Assembly: GCA_910587825.1 (NCBI GenBank)
Contig: CAJUNJ010000004.1
Coordinates: forward strand, 62,001-126,000
Length of the DNA: 64,000 nucleotides
Source: an uncultured Christensenellaceae bacterium
GTDB lineage: Bacteria; Bacillota; Clostridia; Christensenellales; Borkfalkiaceae
Direction of reading: 5' to 3'
The position numbers were made by a program, and so were the translations under genes. Positions 18,114 to 26,660 of this stretch are shown here, one piece after another. Below the pieces are notes generated by a model that did no database searches, was not told the DNA's origin, and saw only the letters and a program-made list of their open reading frames with translations. The stretch's first letter is position 1. Each line of letters begins with the position of its first letter.

Positions 18114-18198
18114 ATTAAATTTTATTAAAAAATATGTTAAAATAGCACGAATTTTAAATATTTTTAAAAAAAAACAAAAAAAATTTGAAGAAAATGTA

Positions 18199-18227
18199 TT
18201 GAAATTATTTGTCGTATATTGTACAAT
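18199..18227 (+). promoter_or_regulatory. promoter of spoVG
   Basis: TTGAAA (18199-18204), 17 bp, TACAAT (18222-18227) on the plus strand, ending 37 bp before the spoVG ATG. This is a sigmaA-like element; I see no clear sigmaH-type promoter, the form used for spoVG in Bacillus subtilis. Confidence 0.7.
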
Positions 18228-18264
18228 ATAAGCAATGAAAGTATTATCTGGTAGGTAAAAAAAA

Positions 18265-18528
18265 ATGAAAATCACAGATGTACGAATCAGGTTAGTTAAC
18301 AAGGAGGACAATAAACTTAAAGCCGTAGCTTCAATTACTATTGAAAATTGCTTCGTCGTACACGACATAAAAGTAATAGAAGCTTCCGACAGTACGTTTA
18401 TTGCAATGCCCAGCAGAAAAACAAATGATGGCGAATATAAGGATATTGCACATCCGATAGACACCGAGACCCGAGAATTAATTAAAAAAGCAATCCTTAC
18501 GGCTTACTATGATGAACTTAAAAAATAA
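18265..18528 (+). CDS. spoVG: SpoVG family RNA/DNA-binding regulator
   Basis: SpoVG is a small site-specific nucleic-acid-binding protein that affects septation and many other processes in Firmicutes and spirochetes. The 87 residues match the family over the whole length: MKITDVRIRLVNKEDNKLKA, then ASITIENCFVVHDIKVIE and FIAMPSRKTNDGEYKDIAHP, with a C-terminal helix. It is transcribed away from murC, with its own promoter and a terminator at 18571-18606. Presence of SpoVG is not evidence for sporulation by itself. Confidence 0.95.
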   Translation: MKITDVRIRLVNKEDNKLKAVASITIENCFVVHDIKVIEASDSTFIAMPSRKTNDGEYKDIAHPIDTETRELIKKAILTAYYDELKK

Positions 18529-18570
18529 GTCAATTTGGTTTTCCGTTAGTTAAATTAATACTGAGTTTGT

Positions 18571-18606
18571 AAACAAAAAGTCCGTCTGCCGACGGACTTT
18601 TTGTTT
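18571..18606. terminator. bidirectional terminator between spoVG and ftsZ
   Basis: AAACAAAAAGTCCGTC (18571-18586), loop TGCC, and the exact complement (18591-18606) make a 16-bp stem usable by both convergent genes. Confidence 0.9.
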
Positions 18607-18618
18607 ATTTTTAAATTA

Positions 18619-19902
18619 TCAATCGTTACGCTTTTTTCCGAGATTTCTTAAAATCTGCGCAAATTTAGGCACGTTCTTATCGTTGGGACGTTCTATATTC
18701 TCCTCTTCCTGTCTTACCTGTCTGACAATGGGTTGTTGCTGTACGGGCTGGTACTGGGGAGGCTGCGGCTGAACAGGCTGTACAGGTTGTACGGGCGGCT
18801 GTTGCTGCGTCGACTGACGGACGTAATAAGGTTCGGTCACGCTCATTCGGTCATTTTGTACCGCATTATAAGAACGACTGTCGTAAAGCCTGCCGCTCTG
18901 ATATCCGCGGATGGTATTCTCTTCGTCGCGTCTTGTGCTGTCAAAACCGGGGAAACCTGTCGCTATAACCGTTATTTCCACTTCGTCGCGCACGTTGGGA
19001 TCTATTCTTGCGCCGAAAATTATATTTGCGGAAGCGTCGACAACGCTTCTTACAAGTTCCGCCGCATCTGCAACTTCGTCAAAAGTCAAATCGTCGCCGC
19101 CAACAACGTTTAAAATAACACCGCGGGCGCCCTCTATCGTCGTTTCAAGCAGAGGGCAGTTTACGGCAAGACGGACGGCTTCTATAATTCTGTTGTCGCC
19201 CTTAGCTACGCCTACGCCGAGATGGGCAACTCCCTTATCCTTTAAAATGGTCCTTACGTCCGCAAAGTCAAGGTTTATAAGCGAAGGGTTGACAATGAGT
19301 TCGGCAAGACCCTTGATACCCTGTTTCAGTATTTCGTCCGCAACGCGCAACGCCTCGCGCATCGGCGTATTCTTTGCGACGACGGTCTTAATTTTGTCGT
19401 TGGGAATAATTATCAGCGTATCAACGTATTTCTTTAAGTTTTCAAGTCCCTTTACGGTATTTTCCATACGCTTTTTGCCTTCGAATCCGAACGGTTCGGT
19501 AACGACGGCAACGGTAAGTATTTTCATATCGCGGGCGATTTTTGCAATTACGGGCGCGGCGCCGGTACCCGTTCCGCCGCCCATTCCCGCCGTTATAAAC
19601 AACAAGTCGGTATCCCTGATTGCATTGGTAAGTTCTTCCTTACTCTCTTCAGCGGCGGCTCTGCCCACGTCGGGGTCGGCTCCCGCGCCGAGTCCCTTTG
19701 TAAGCGCGCTTCCTATCTGAATTTTATTTTCGCAAGGCGACAGCGCAAGAATCTGGCTGTCGGTGTTAACCACGTAATACTCTGCGCAGTTTATACCTGC
19801 GTCAAGCATTCTGTTTACAGCGTTATTGCCGGCTCCGCCGACGCCTATTACTTTAATTCTCGCCCTTCCCGAGATATTATTCGATACCAAATCGTTAAAC
19901 AT
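18619..19902 (-). CDS. ftsZ: cell division GTPase FtsZ
   Basis: FtsZ polymerises into the division ring. The 427-residue protein has the nucleotide-binding GVGGAGNNAVNRM segment (~20-32), the tubulin signature GGGTGTG (108-114), and the NxDFADVRTIL T7 loop (seen as INLDFADVRTIL) needed for GTP hydrolysis. A Gln/Pro-rich disordered linker (about 345-395, repeated PVQPVQP) leads to a conserved C-terminal peptide, KNVPKFAQILRNLGKKRND, which normally binds FtsA and other partners. It lies 20 bp after ftsA, and both come from the consensus promoter at 21101-21129. Confidence 0.98.
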   Translation of the reverse strand: MFNDLVSNNISGRARIKVIGVGGAGNNAVNRMLDAGINCAEYYVVNTDSQILALSPCENKIQIGSALTKGLGAGADPDVGRAAAEESKEELTNAIRDTDLLFITAGMGGGTGTGAAPVIAKIARDMKILTVAVVTEPFGFEGKKRMENTVKGLENLKKYVDTLIIIPNDKIKTVVAKNTPMREALRVADEILKQGIKGLAELIVNPSLINLDFADVRTILKDKGVAHLGVGVAKGDNRIIEAVRLAVNCPLLETTIEGARGVILNVVGGDDLTFDEVADAAELVRSVVDASANIIFGARIDPNVRDEVEITVIATGFPGFDSTRRDEENTIRGYQSGRLYDSRSYNAVQNDRMSVTEPYYVRQSTQQQPPVQPVQPVQPQPPQYQPVQQQPIVRQVRQEEENIERPNDKNVPKFAQILRNLGKKRND

Positions 19903-19922
19903 ATTATTCTCCTTTAAGGAAA

Positions 19923-21062
19923 TTATTTTTTAAAAAAATGAGTCGAACCCGCATCGTCAAGCGCCGTGTTCAACAAACTTAACAACGATGAAAAATGAGG
20001 TTTATCGTAATAAGGAACTTTCGGTGCAATTATTTCCACGTTTTTAACAAGCCTGTTTGAAAGATGCTCCGCCGTACCCCTTATACTTTTTACACCCTCG
20101 CCCGTGATATTTATTGTCTTTCCGTCAAGATTTTTACCTGTAAAACTCTGACGGCAAACTTCAATCGTTTCGCAAATTCCGTCAAGTCCTTCGCGTATTT
20201 TATCGCGCAAAAGCACGGTTGAAAACTTGTAAGTTTTGCCTTCGTATATGTATTCTTCTATACTGCCCAACGTTTCCTTTGCGTTGAGATTTACAAGCGA
20301 CAGATAGGCAACCGCAACGTCGAAAGGTATTTCAAGTTCGGTCATAAGATATACCGCAATATGCCCTATGCCCACAGAAAACGATTCGCTGTACGCAAGC
20401 CCGTTTCCGCATATTACACTGTAAGAAGACGAAATGTAGCCAAGGTCGAAAAGAACGGCATACTCGTCGCGCTGTTCGGGTTCGACAAGATACACGGCCT
20501 CTGCGTAAACGGTTGGAATAAGGTTAATTTCGGTAATATCCTTAAACCCCTTAAACGCTTTCAAAAGGACATTTATAAAACTGTTTTTACATCTGTAAAA
20601 GCTGAATTTACCTTGCAAACTGTCACTGACTTCCCCGACGGGGTCGATAATTTTACGCTTGTCCGACAATACGTAATAAAGACAGCTGTGACGGATTGTC
20701 TGATATTCGTCGGTATCCTGCGGGGCGGACATACCAGCAAGATAATCGCACTCCGCACGCGTGACTTTTTTGGAAGATTTAAAACTCATAACCTTCCCGT
20801 CGACAACTATCTTTGTGAATTCGCCGGGCACCCCAACGTAAAAAGATTTTATTCCGCCCGCGGAAGAAGCCGTACTTCTTACCGCATCCTTAACCGCGTT
20901 TATAAAGCTGTTTTCGTCGATAAGCTCGCCTTCGGCGTAACCGTCATAGGCACAGGTGTATTTGCTCTTAATTATAAACGTATTGTTAACGCCTCTCTCA
21001 CCGACTGCCGCAGTAATTTCGGATGAGCGTATATCCAACACAGCCACGCTCTTTTTGCGCAT
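19923..21062 (-). CDS. ftsA: divergent FtsA-like division protein
   Basis: FtsA is the actin-like protein that ties FtsZ to the membrane. This 379-residue protein starts with an actin-fold phosphate-binding strand (SVAVLDIRSSEITAAVGE). It contains an SHS2-like region around AGGIKSFYVGVPGEFTKIVV and a second phosphate motif around AVLFDLGYISSSYSVICGNG. It is shorter than typical FtsA (about 420 residues), and the C-terminal amphipathic membrane helix is not obvious. Position just before ftsZ supports the assignment. The family call is moderately strong; ATP binding and membrane targeting are not shown. Confidence 0.75.
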   Translation of the reverse strand: MRKKSVAVLDIRSSEITAAVGERGVNNTFIIKSKYTCAYDGYAEGELIDENSFINAVKDAVRSTASSAGGIKSFYVGVPGEFTKIVVDGKVMSFKSSKKVTRAECDYLAGMSAPQDTDEYQTIRHSCLYYVLSDKRKIIDPVGEVSDSLQGKFSFYRCKNSFINVLLKAFKGFKDITEINLIPTVYAEAVYLVEPEQRDEYAVLFDLGYISSSYSVICGNGLAYSESFSVGIGHIAVYLMTELEIPFDVAVAYLSLVNLNAKETLGSIEEYIYEGKTYKFSTVLLRDKIREGLDGICETIEVCRQSFTGKNLDGKTINITGEGVKSIRGTAEHLSNRLVKNVEIIAPKVPYYDKPHFSSLLSLLNTALDDAGSTHFFKK

Positions 21063-21100
21063 AAGCTTACACCGCCCTGACTAAAAAATATTACTATATG

Positions 21101-21129
21101 ATTATATAATAGTGTAACTGAATTGTCAA
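21101..21129 (-). promoter_or_regulatory. perfect consensus promoter of ftsA-ftsZ
   Basis: On the minus strand TTGACA (21124-21129), exactly 17 bp, and TATAAT (21101-21106). Both hexamers match the sigmaA consensus at all positions. It follows the terminator of the upstream wall-synthesis operon, so ftsA-ftsZ can be expressed separately and strongly. Confidence 0.9.
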
Positions 21130-21140
21130 CTGAAACAAAC

Positions 21141-21169
21141 AAAAAAGCGGTTGAACCAACCGCTTTTTT
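21141..21169 (-). terminator. terminator at the end of the mraZ-ftsQ operon
   Basis: AAAAAAGCGGTTG (21141-21153) pairs with CAACCGCTTTTTT (21157-21169) around AAC. A T-run follows on the minus strand. It separates the dcw operon from ftsA-ftsZ. Confidence 0.88.
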
Positions 21170-21186
21170 TAAATTGCGCCAACGCA

Positions 21187-21948
21187 TTAAATTTTCGAAT
21201 AATCTGCGTTTATCAAACCGTTTTCCCCGCCTATACGGTAACTTCTTATAGTTCCGCTTAACTTCTGCCTGTCGGTAAGCGTAACAAATTTTTTATAAGC
21301 TTCGTTTATCTTTTCCGCAGTGTCGGCAGAATAATCGACAATCTGTATTTTAAGCCCGCAACGGAGATTGAAATACAGCCTTTCGGTATAGCCTTCTATT
21401 TCGGGTGAGGAATCGATAGAGATGGCCGCCACAAGAGAACGTAAACCGCCGAACGAAGACTTAAACATTCCGGCAATATGCGCAACACTTTCAATCTTAT
21501 CAATAGGCACAGCCAAAAGTTCAACGTTTGGCGTACCGTCGTTGACGTTGTTGTTTTCGGCGCTGTTTCTCAAATGCCTGCCGTCGCTGTCGTACATCGA
21601 GTACATTCCGCCCACCGACACCGAAAAAGTTTCAAGCCTTTCCCTTAGCGAAATATTTATCGTACAGGGATATTTCTTTTCGAACGAATCAAGAGTATAA
21701 TTGCTGTCCTTAACAATTCCCGCAACAGACTTTTCACCGACAAACAGTATACTTTCACCTTTAAACACTTCCAGCGAAGTTTTTGCATTATTAAAACTTT
21801 CGCTGTATATTTCCGATTCGGCGTCGGCATACGTAATCATAGTCACGTTGATATTGCGCACTGCGAATATCATACCGAGACTTATTACGATTGCAGCAAA
21901 AAAGACCAGACCTATAAGTAAAACAATTATTTTTCTTACGTATTTCAT
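21187..21948 (-). CDS. ftsQ: FtsQ/DivIB-like division protein
   Basis: The 253-residue protein has a short basic N-terminus and one transmembrane helix (about 6-30). A POTRA-like extracytoplasmic domain follows, in which KGESILFVG and KKYPCTINISLRERLETFSV match the usual FtsQ/DivIB pattern. A beta domain comes next, with the conserved-type beginning GGMYSMYDSDGRHLRN. FtsQ/DivIB joins FtsL and FtsB to activate septal wall synthesis. Sequence identity is low, so the call leans on topology, the ERLETF-type motif and its position after murA and before ftsA. It is the last gene before the terminator. Confidence 0.78.
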   Translation of the reverse strand: MKYVRKIIVLLIGLVFFAAIVISLGMIFAVRNINVTMITYADAESEIYSESFNNAKTSLEVFKGESILFVGEKSVAGIVKDSNYTLDSFEKKYPCTINISLRERLETFSVSVGGMYSMYDSDGRHLRNSAENNNVNDGTPNVELLAVPIDKIESVAHIAGMFKSSFGGLRSLVAAISIDSSPEIEGYTERLYFNLRCGLKIQIVDYSADTAEKINEAYKKFVTLTDRQKLSGTIRSYRIGGENGLINADYSKI

Positions 21949-21952
21949 TTGG

Positions 21953-23209
21953 TTAAACGGTTACTCTTACGATATCCGCCCCGAGTTTTCTTAGTTTATA
22001 CTCGAAAGAGCCGTACCCCCTGTCGATGTGGGAAATATCCATAACTTCGCTTCTGCCTTCGGCGGCAAGCCCCGCAAGTACGAGAGCCGCCCCGCCGCGC
22101 AAATCGTGAGCCAGAACTTGCGCACCCTTAAACTTATCGACGCCGCGTACAAAAGCGTTTCTACCGAACACTGTTACGTCCGCACCCATCTTCCTGAGTT
22201 CCGGAACGTACTTAAACCGCGTTTCGAAAAGATTTTCGGTAACAATCGAATGTCCCGTGCAAATACAGCAAAGAGCCGTAAACTGCGCTTGCAAATCCGT
22301 AGGGAACCCCGGATAAGGCTGGGTTTCGATAGTTTTGACGGAAGTAAGTTTTCTGTGATTTTCCAATACTATTTTATCATTATCGATACGTATTTTGCAA
22401 CCGTTTTCCGTAAGTTTATGTATTAAAGAACTGATATTTTCCGGATATACGCCTTCTGCGGTTATTTCCCCGCCGCACATCGCGGCGCCTATCAGAAATG
22501 TACCCGCCTCTATTCTGTCGGGAATTGGTTTATATTCGCAACCCGAAAGACTTTTGACTCCTTCTATGACGATTGTACCGCTTCCCGCGCCCGCAACTTT
22601 TGCCCCTATTAAATTTAAAAAATTCTGCAAATCTTCTATTTCGGGTTCGCGGGCGGCGTTTTTTATTACGGTAACGCCTTCCGCCTTTACGGCGGCAAGC
22701 ATTATGTTTTCGGTTGCGCCGACGCTCGGGCAGTCAAGCATTATTTCGTTACCGCTCAGTTTATCGCATTTGCAAAGTATGTAACCGTTTTTTTCCGTTA
22801 TCTTGACGCCGAGTCTTTTAAGTCCCGTAAGATGCAAATCAACAGGTCTTAAACCTATGTCGCACCCGCCCGGATAGGCTATTTTTGCGGACCGGAAACG
22901 GGAAATTACCGACCCGAGCAAAAATACAGAAGACCGCAGTTCGTGCGCAAGCGCACTCGGTATTTCAAAACAGTCCGCCGAAGAACTGTCGATTATAATA
23001 TTATTACCGTCATAAACCGCTTTACAGCCGAGGCAAGAGAGAATATTTACCATATTTCTCACGTCGGATATATGCGGGACGTTTACAAGCGTGACTTTTT
23101 CGTCGGTTAATACCGACGCCGCAAGTATAGGAAGCACGGAATTCTTTGCGCTTTGGATTTCCACGTTTCCATATAACTTGTTTCCTCCGTTTATTATGTA
23201 TTTTTCCAT
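21953..23209 (-). CDS. murA: UDP-N-acetylglucosamine 1-carboxyvinyltransferase
   Basis: MurA transfers enolpyruvate from PEP to UDP-GlcNAc, the first committed step of peptidoglycan synthesis. The 418-residue, two-domain EPSP-synthase-like protein starts MEKYIINGGNKLYGNVEIQS and then AKNSVLPILAA. The catalytic Cys is present in YPGGCDIGLRPVDLHLTGL, so fosfomycin sensitivity would be expected. GFPTDLQAQF and DLRGGAALVLAGLAAEG are further family segments. It sits between ftsW and ftsQ, where murG is often found. Confidence 0.97.
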   Translation of the reverse strand: MEKYIINGGNKLYGNVEIQSAKNSVLPILAASVLTDEKVTLVNVPHISDVRNMVNILSCLGCKAVYDGNNIIIDSSSADCFEIPSALAHELRSSVFLLGSVISRFRSAKIAYPGGCDIGLRPVDLHLTGLKRLGVKITEKNGYILCKCDKLSGNEIMLDCPSVGATENIMLAAVKAEGVTVIKNAAREPEIEDLQNFLNLIGAKVAGAGSGTIVIEGVKSLSGCEYKPIPDRIEAGTFLIGAAMCGGEITAEGVYPENISSLIHKLTENGCKIRIDNDKIVLENHRKLTSVKTIETQPYPGFPTDLQAQFTALCCICTGHSIVTENLFETRFKYVPELRKMGADVTVFGRNAFVRGVDKFKGAQVLAHDLRGGAALVLAGLAAEGRSEVMDISHIDRGYGSFEYKLRKLGADIVRVTV

Positions 23210-23265
23210 ATTAACTCCGAGTATTTAAAATATACTCCATTATATGGAAAAACGGCTTTCAGTTG

Positions 23266-24366
23266 TTAATCGCCGCGCGACACGTTATACAGCACGCCCA
23301 TTGACGCCATTGTGATTATAAGCGATGTATTTCCGCTGCTTATAAGCGGAAGAGGCAAGCCCGTAGGCGGTATTGCGCCGCTTACGACAAGCGCGTTAAC
23401 AACCACCTGTATTCCGTAAACGAGCGTAAAGCCGGAAGCAAGCAAAAAACCGAATTTGTCTTTACTGTTCTTAGCTATCTTAAAGCCGCGGTAAATTATA
23501 AACCCGCAGAAAAAAAAGAATATCAGAAGACCGACAAAACCAAGCTCTTCTCCCATAATCGAAAGGATAAAATCACTTTCGGCAAAGGGCAAAAACCTGT
23601 ATTTTTGCGTGGAATTGAAAAGTCCCGTCCCGAACGGTCCCCCGTTACCCAGCGCATAAAGCGACTGTATAAGCTGATACCCTTCATCCTTCGGCGAAGC
23701 CCACGGGTCTATAAAAGCACTTAATCTTTGCAAACGGTAAGGTTCGAGAATTATCAGAAGAGGAACGGCGATAATAAACGGCGCAAGTACTACGGCAAAA
23801 GTTTTTAAATTTGTCCCGCTTAAAAAAATAAGCCCGAGCATAAGCATCCCCACGCACATCGTTATCGACATATTGGGTTCGATAATGATAAGCAGGCAGA
23901 AAACCATACCCATACCGAGTACGGGCAGAACACCCTTTACCGTTTTGACTTTTTCGTAATTTTTCGCAAAATAGGCGGCAGTAAACAAAGCATAAGCGTA
24001 TTTCGCAATTTCCGAAGGCTGTATAGTCACACCGCCAAACCCAATCCAACGCGTTGCGCCGTAATTTGTAATACCGACGCCGGGGACGAATACGAGAACA
24101 AGCAATATGACGGCAATTATAACTGCGGGAAATCTGAACCCGATAAGCTTTCTGTACGGCAAAAAACTTACGCCTATCATTGCGGCAGTACCGAGAACCA
24201 CGCCCAAAATTTGTTTTTTTACAAAATACAGACTGTCGCCGTACTGCACTTCGGCAGTATACGAACTTGCCGAGTATATCATAAGACACCCGAAGCAAGC
24301 CATTGCGAAAACACAGATTAAAAGCGGGATATCTCCCGCTTTTTTGCTAAATTTCAGACGCTTCAT
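23266..24366 (-). CDS. ftsW: SEDS-family peptidoglycan polymerase FtsW
   Basis: FtsW polymerises lipid II glycan strands at the septum with its partner class B PBP. The 366-residue membrane protein has about ten helices and the SEDS hallmarks YSASSYTAEVQYGDSLYFV, GATRWIGFGGVTIQPSEIAK and GNGGPFGTGLFNSTQKYRFL. A further segment is PFAESDFILSIMGEELGF. The C-terminal PPTGLPLPLISSGNTSLI differs from the common PFISYGGSS form. The start overlaps the murD end by 20 bp. FtsW is preferred over RodA because of its place in the dcw cluster. Confidence 0.93.
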   Translation of the reverse strand: MKRLKFSKKAGDIPLLICVFAMACFGCLMIYSASSYTAEVQYGDSLYFVKKQILGVVLGTAAMIGVSFLPYRKLIGFRFPAVIIAVILLVLVFVPGVGITNYGATRWIGFGGVTIQPSEIAKYAYALFTAAYFAKNYEKVKTVKGVLPVLGMGMVFCLLIIIEPNMSITMCVGMLMLGLIFLSGTNLKTFAVVLAPFIIAVPLLIILEPYRLQRLSAFIDPWASPKDEGYQLIQSLYALGNGGPFGTGLFNSTQKYRFLPFAESDFILSIMGEELGFVGLLIFFFFCGFIIYRGFKIAKNSKDKFGFLLASGFTLVYGIQVVVNALVVSGAIPPTGLPLPLISSGNTSLIITMASMGVLYNVSRGD

Positions 24367-25705
24367 TCATTCCTTCCACAAGCATTCTGAACGCGTCTCC
24401 GCGCTCTTCATAATTGGAAAAACTGTCGAAGCTCGAACTTGCGGGACTTAAAAGCACTTTCTGTCCGGGCTTTGCTATGTAACGGGAAATACGGACGGCA
24501 GTTTCAAATTCCGAACAAAGCGAAAAACTTGTAAAACCGCACTGTATTGCCGAATTGAGAAGCTTAAACCTGTTTTCGCCGTAAATGACGGCGTGAATTA
24601 CCTTACTTTCCTTAAACGCATCAAACAGCGGCGCGTAATCGTATCCCTTATCTTTCCCCCCCAAAAGAACGACCGTCGGCTCATCCATAGCTCTTACGGC
24701 TTTGACCGTTGCGTCGACGTTTGTTCCCTTGCTGTCGTCAATGTAAATTATACCGCCAACCTTGCCCACTACTTCGATACGGTGTTTTATTCCTTTAAAA
24801 CCGCATATCGCCTGAGCCGTTTTTTCCCTGTCCAGCCCGAGAATGTGCGCAACCGCAACACACGCCAAAGCGTTGTAAACGTTATGGGCGCCGTTTAGCG
24901 TCATTTGGCTTACGTCAAAATATTTTTCGCCGTTGAAATATACGCTGCCGTTTTCGAAATATGCCCCGTCGATACGACCCTGCATCGAAAAGAAAACCGT
25001 TTTTGCTTTCGTCGAACGGGCAAACCCCCTTACCACTTCGTCGTCATAATTCAAAACCGCATATTCGCTTTCACGCAGGTTTCGTAATATTTTGCTTTTG
25101 AGATATATGTAATTCTCCATATTGTAGTGACGGTTGAGATGGTCTTCCGTCACATTGGTAACAACCGCAACGTGCGGGCGCAAACTTGAAAGCGTTTCAA
25201 GCTGGAAAGAAGATATTTCTATTACCGCATAATCGTTAAAATCTAAATTTTCAACCTCTCCCACCAATGGCGCGCCGATATTGCCGCAAGCCACGCTGTG
25301 AAGTCCGCAGTTTTCAAGTATACCGTTAAGCATAGATACCGTGGTAGTCTTGCCGTTTGTTCCCGTCACCGCAACAGCCGTTGCACGCAAATACAGAGCG
25401 CCGAGTTCTTCTTCGCCTATAATAGCTTTTCCTTGCTTTCTGAACGCAACGGGAAGCGGATTGTCTATTGGAATACCCGGACTTAAAACGAGTATATCGC
25501 ATATCGAAGTTGCGTCGATAAAACTTTCCGCCGTGACGATATGCGCGCCCAATGCGGAAAGTTCGTTCATAACGGAGACAATGTTGTCGCTTACCACGTC
25601 GTCGTAAAGGTAAACCTCCGCCCCGCGTTCAAGCAAAAAACGGGCGGAGCATTGACCCGATTTCGACATACCTGCTACTAAAAATTTCTGATTTTTGAAA
25701 TACAT
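24347..25705 (-). CDS. murD: UDP-N-acetylmuramoyl-L-alanine-D-glutamate ligase
   Basis: MurD adds D-glutamate to the growing stem peptide. The 452 residues show the N-terminal UDP-binding fold (KFLVAGMSKSGQCSARFL), the ATP loop AVTGTNGKTTTVSML, and the central IEISSFQLETL and NVTEDHLNRH motifs. The ligase-domain segments IDDSKGTNVDATVKAV and LLGGKDKGYDY follow. It lies 6 bp after mraY and overlaps ftsW. Confidence 0.97.
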   Translation of the reverse strand: MYFKNQKFLVAGMSKSGQCSARFLLERGAEVYLYDDVVSDNIVSVMNELSALGAHIVTAESFIDATSICDILVLSPGIPIDNPLPVAFRKQGKAIIGEEELGALYLRATAVAVTGTNGKTTTVSMLNGILENCGLHSVACGNIGAPLVGEVENLDFNDYAVIEISSFQLETLSSLRPHVAVVTNVTEDHLNRHYNMENYIYLKSKILRNLRESEYAVLNYDDEVVRGFARSTKAKTVFFSMQGRIDGAYFENGSVYFNGEKYFDVSQMTLNGAHNVYNALACVAVAHILGLDREKTAQAICGFKGIKHRIEVVGKVGGIIYIDDSKGTNVDATVKAVRAMDEPTVVLLGGKDKGYDYAPLFDAFKESKVIHAVIYGENRFKLLNSAIQCGFTSFSLCSEFETAVRISRYIAKPGQKVLLSPASSSFDSFSNYEERGDAFRMLVEGMNEASEI

Positions 25706-25711
25706 TTTTCC

Positions 25712-26656
25712 TCACACAAACAACAGACATATTATTCCGACAACGGCGGTTATAAGCACGTACGCATAAGTAACTTTGCATTCCGTATAACCCTTCATCT
25801 GAAAATGATGATGAAGCGGAGCCATTAAAAACACCCTGCGCCTTGTCCGTTTATAATATATTACCTGAACTATGACGGATATTCCCGAAACCACGAACAT
25901 TATCCCGAGAATGGGAATATACAGAGAATTACCCGAAAAAACAGATATACAAGAAATCAGTCCGCCGAGCGAAAGCGAACCCGTGTCACCCATAAACACG
26001 CAGGCTTTGTTAACGTTAAAAAACAAAAACGCGGCCAACGTTCCCACGGCAATAAAACACAGCGACGACATACCGGCATTCTGAACAATAAGCATAAGTC
26101 CTATGACGGCAAGATAGGCAAGGCTTGTCCCGCCCGCAAGACCGTCGAGTCCATCGGTTAAATTCACACAGTTTACCGTTGCGATAAAAATTACTATGAC
26201 AAGCGGAATTATTCCCCAGCTTACGTCGACCGATAACCCTCCGCCGAAAGGAACGTACAGTTGCGTCAGTTTGTTTAAGTAACAGTAAACGGCGGCAACG
26301 ACGGCAATAGCCGTCTGGAAAATTATTTTCTGATAGGGTTTCAGCCCCTCGTTTTCTTTGCGGGAAATTTTAAGAAAATCGTCCAGAAAGCCCACAACCG
26401 TAAATCCGCCCGTAACGGCAAGGGTAAGGTTTACCCTGCCGTCGCGTACGCTGTAAAAACACAATGCAACTATTATAATTGCAGAAATAAAGGCAAGACC
26501 GCCCATTGTAGGCGTTCCTCCCTTATCTTTATGTTCCTTTACATAACCGAGAATATATTGACCTGCTTTCAAGCGCTTTAAAAGAGGAATAATTATCAGA
26601 AGCAATAAAAACGCCGCAAAGAACGCAATAAGAATTAATGTAAAATTAGTTTTCAT
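25712..26656 (-). CDS. mraY: phospho-N-acetylmuramoyl-pentapeptide transferase
   Basis: MraY moves phospho-MurNAc-pentapeptide to undecaprenyl phosphate, making lipid I. The 314-residue, about ten-helix protein holds GGTPTMGGLAF, the magnesium-binding DDFLK, NCVNLTDGLDGLAGG, FMGDTGSLSLGG and the MAPLHHHFQMKG loop, so all catalytic motifs are visible. It lies 4 bp after murE. Confidence 0.97.
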   Translation of the reverse strand: MKTNFTLILIAFFAAFLLLLIIIPLLKRLKAGQYILGYVKEHKDKGGTPTMGGLAFISAIIIVALCFYSVRDGRVNLTLAVTGGFTVVGFLDDFLKISRKENEGLKPYQKIIFQTAIAVVAAVYCYLNKLTQLYVPFGGGLSVDVSWGIIPLVIVIFIATVNCVNLTDGLDGLAGGTSLAYLAVIGLMLIVQNAGMSSLCFIAVGTLAAFLFFNVNKACVFMGDTGSLSLGGLISCISVFSGNSLYIPILGIMFVVSGISVIVQVIYYKRTRRRVFLMAPLHHHFQMKGYTECKVTYAYVLITAVVGIICLLFV

Positions 26657-26660
26657 TTTT

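Noticed and set aside
18114..18464. N-terminal extension of murC by 117 codons
   Set aside because: It is antisense to spoVG and does not resemble MurC; the normal MurC start is at 18113.
18265..18528. SpoVG as evidence for sporulation
   Set aside because: SpoVG is also found in non-sporulating bacteria, and no sporulation-specific gene is present in the window.
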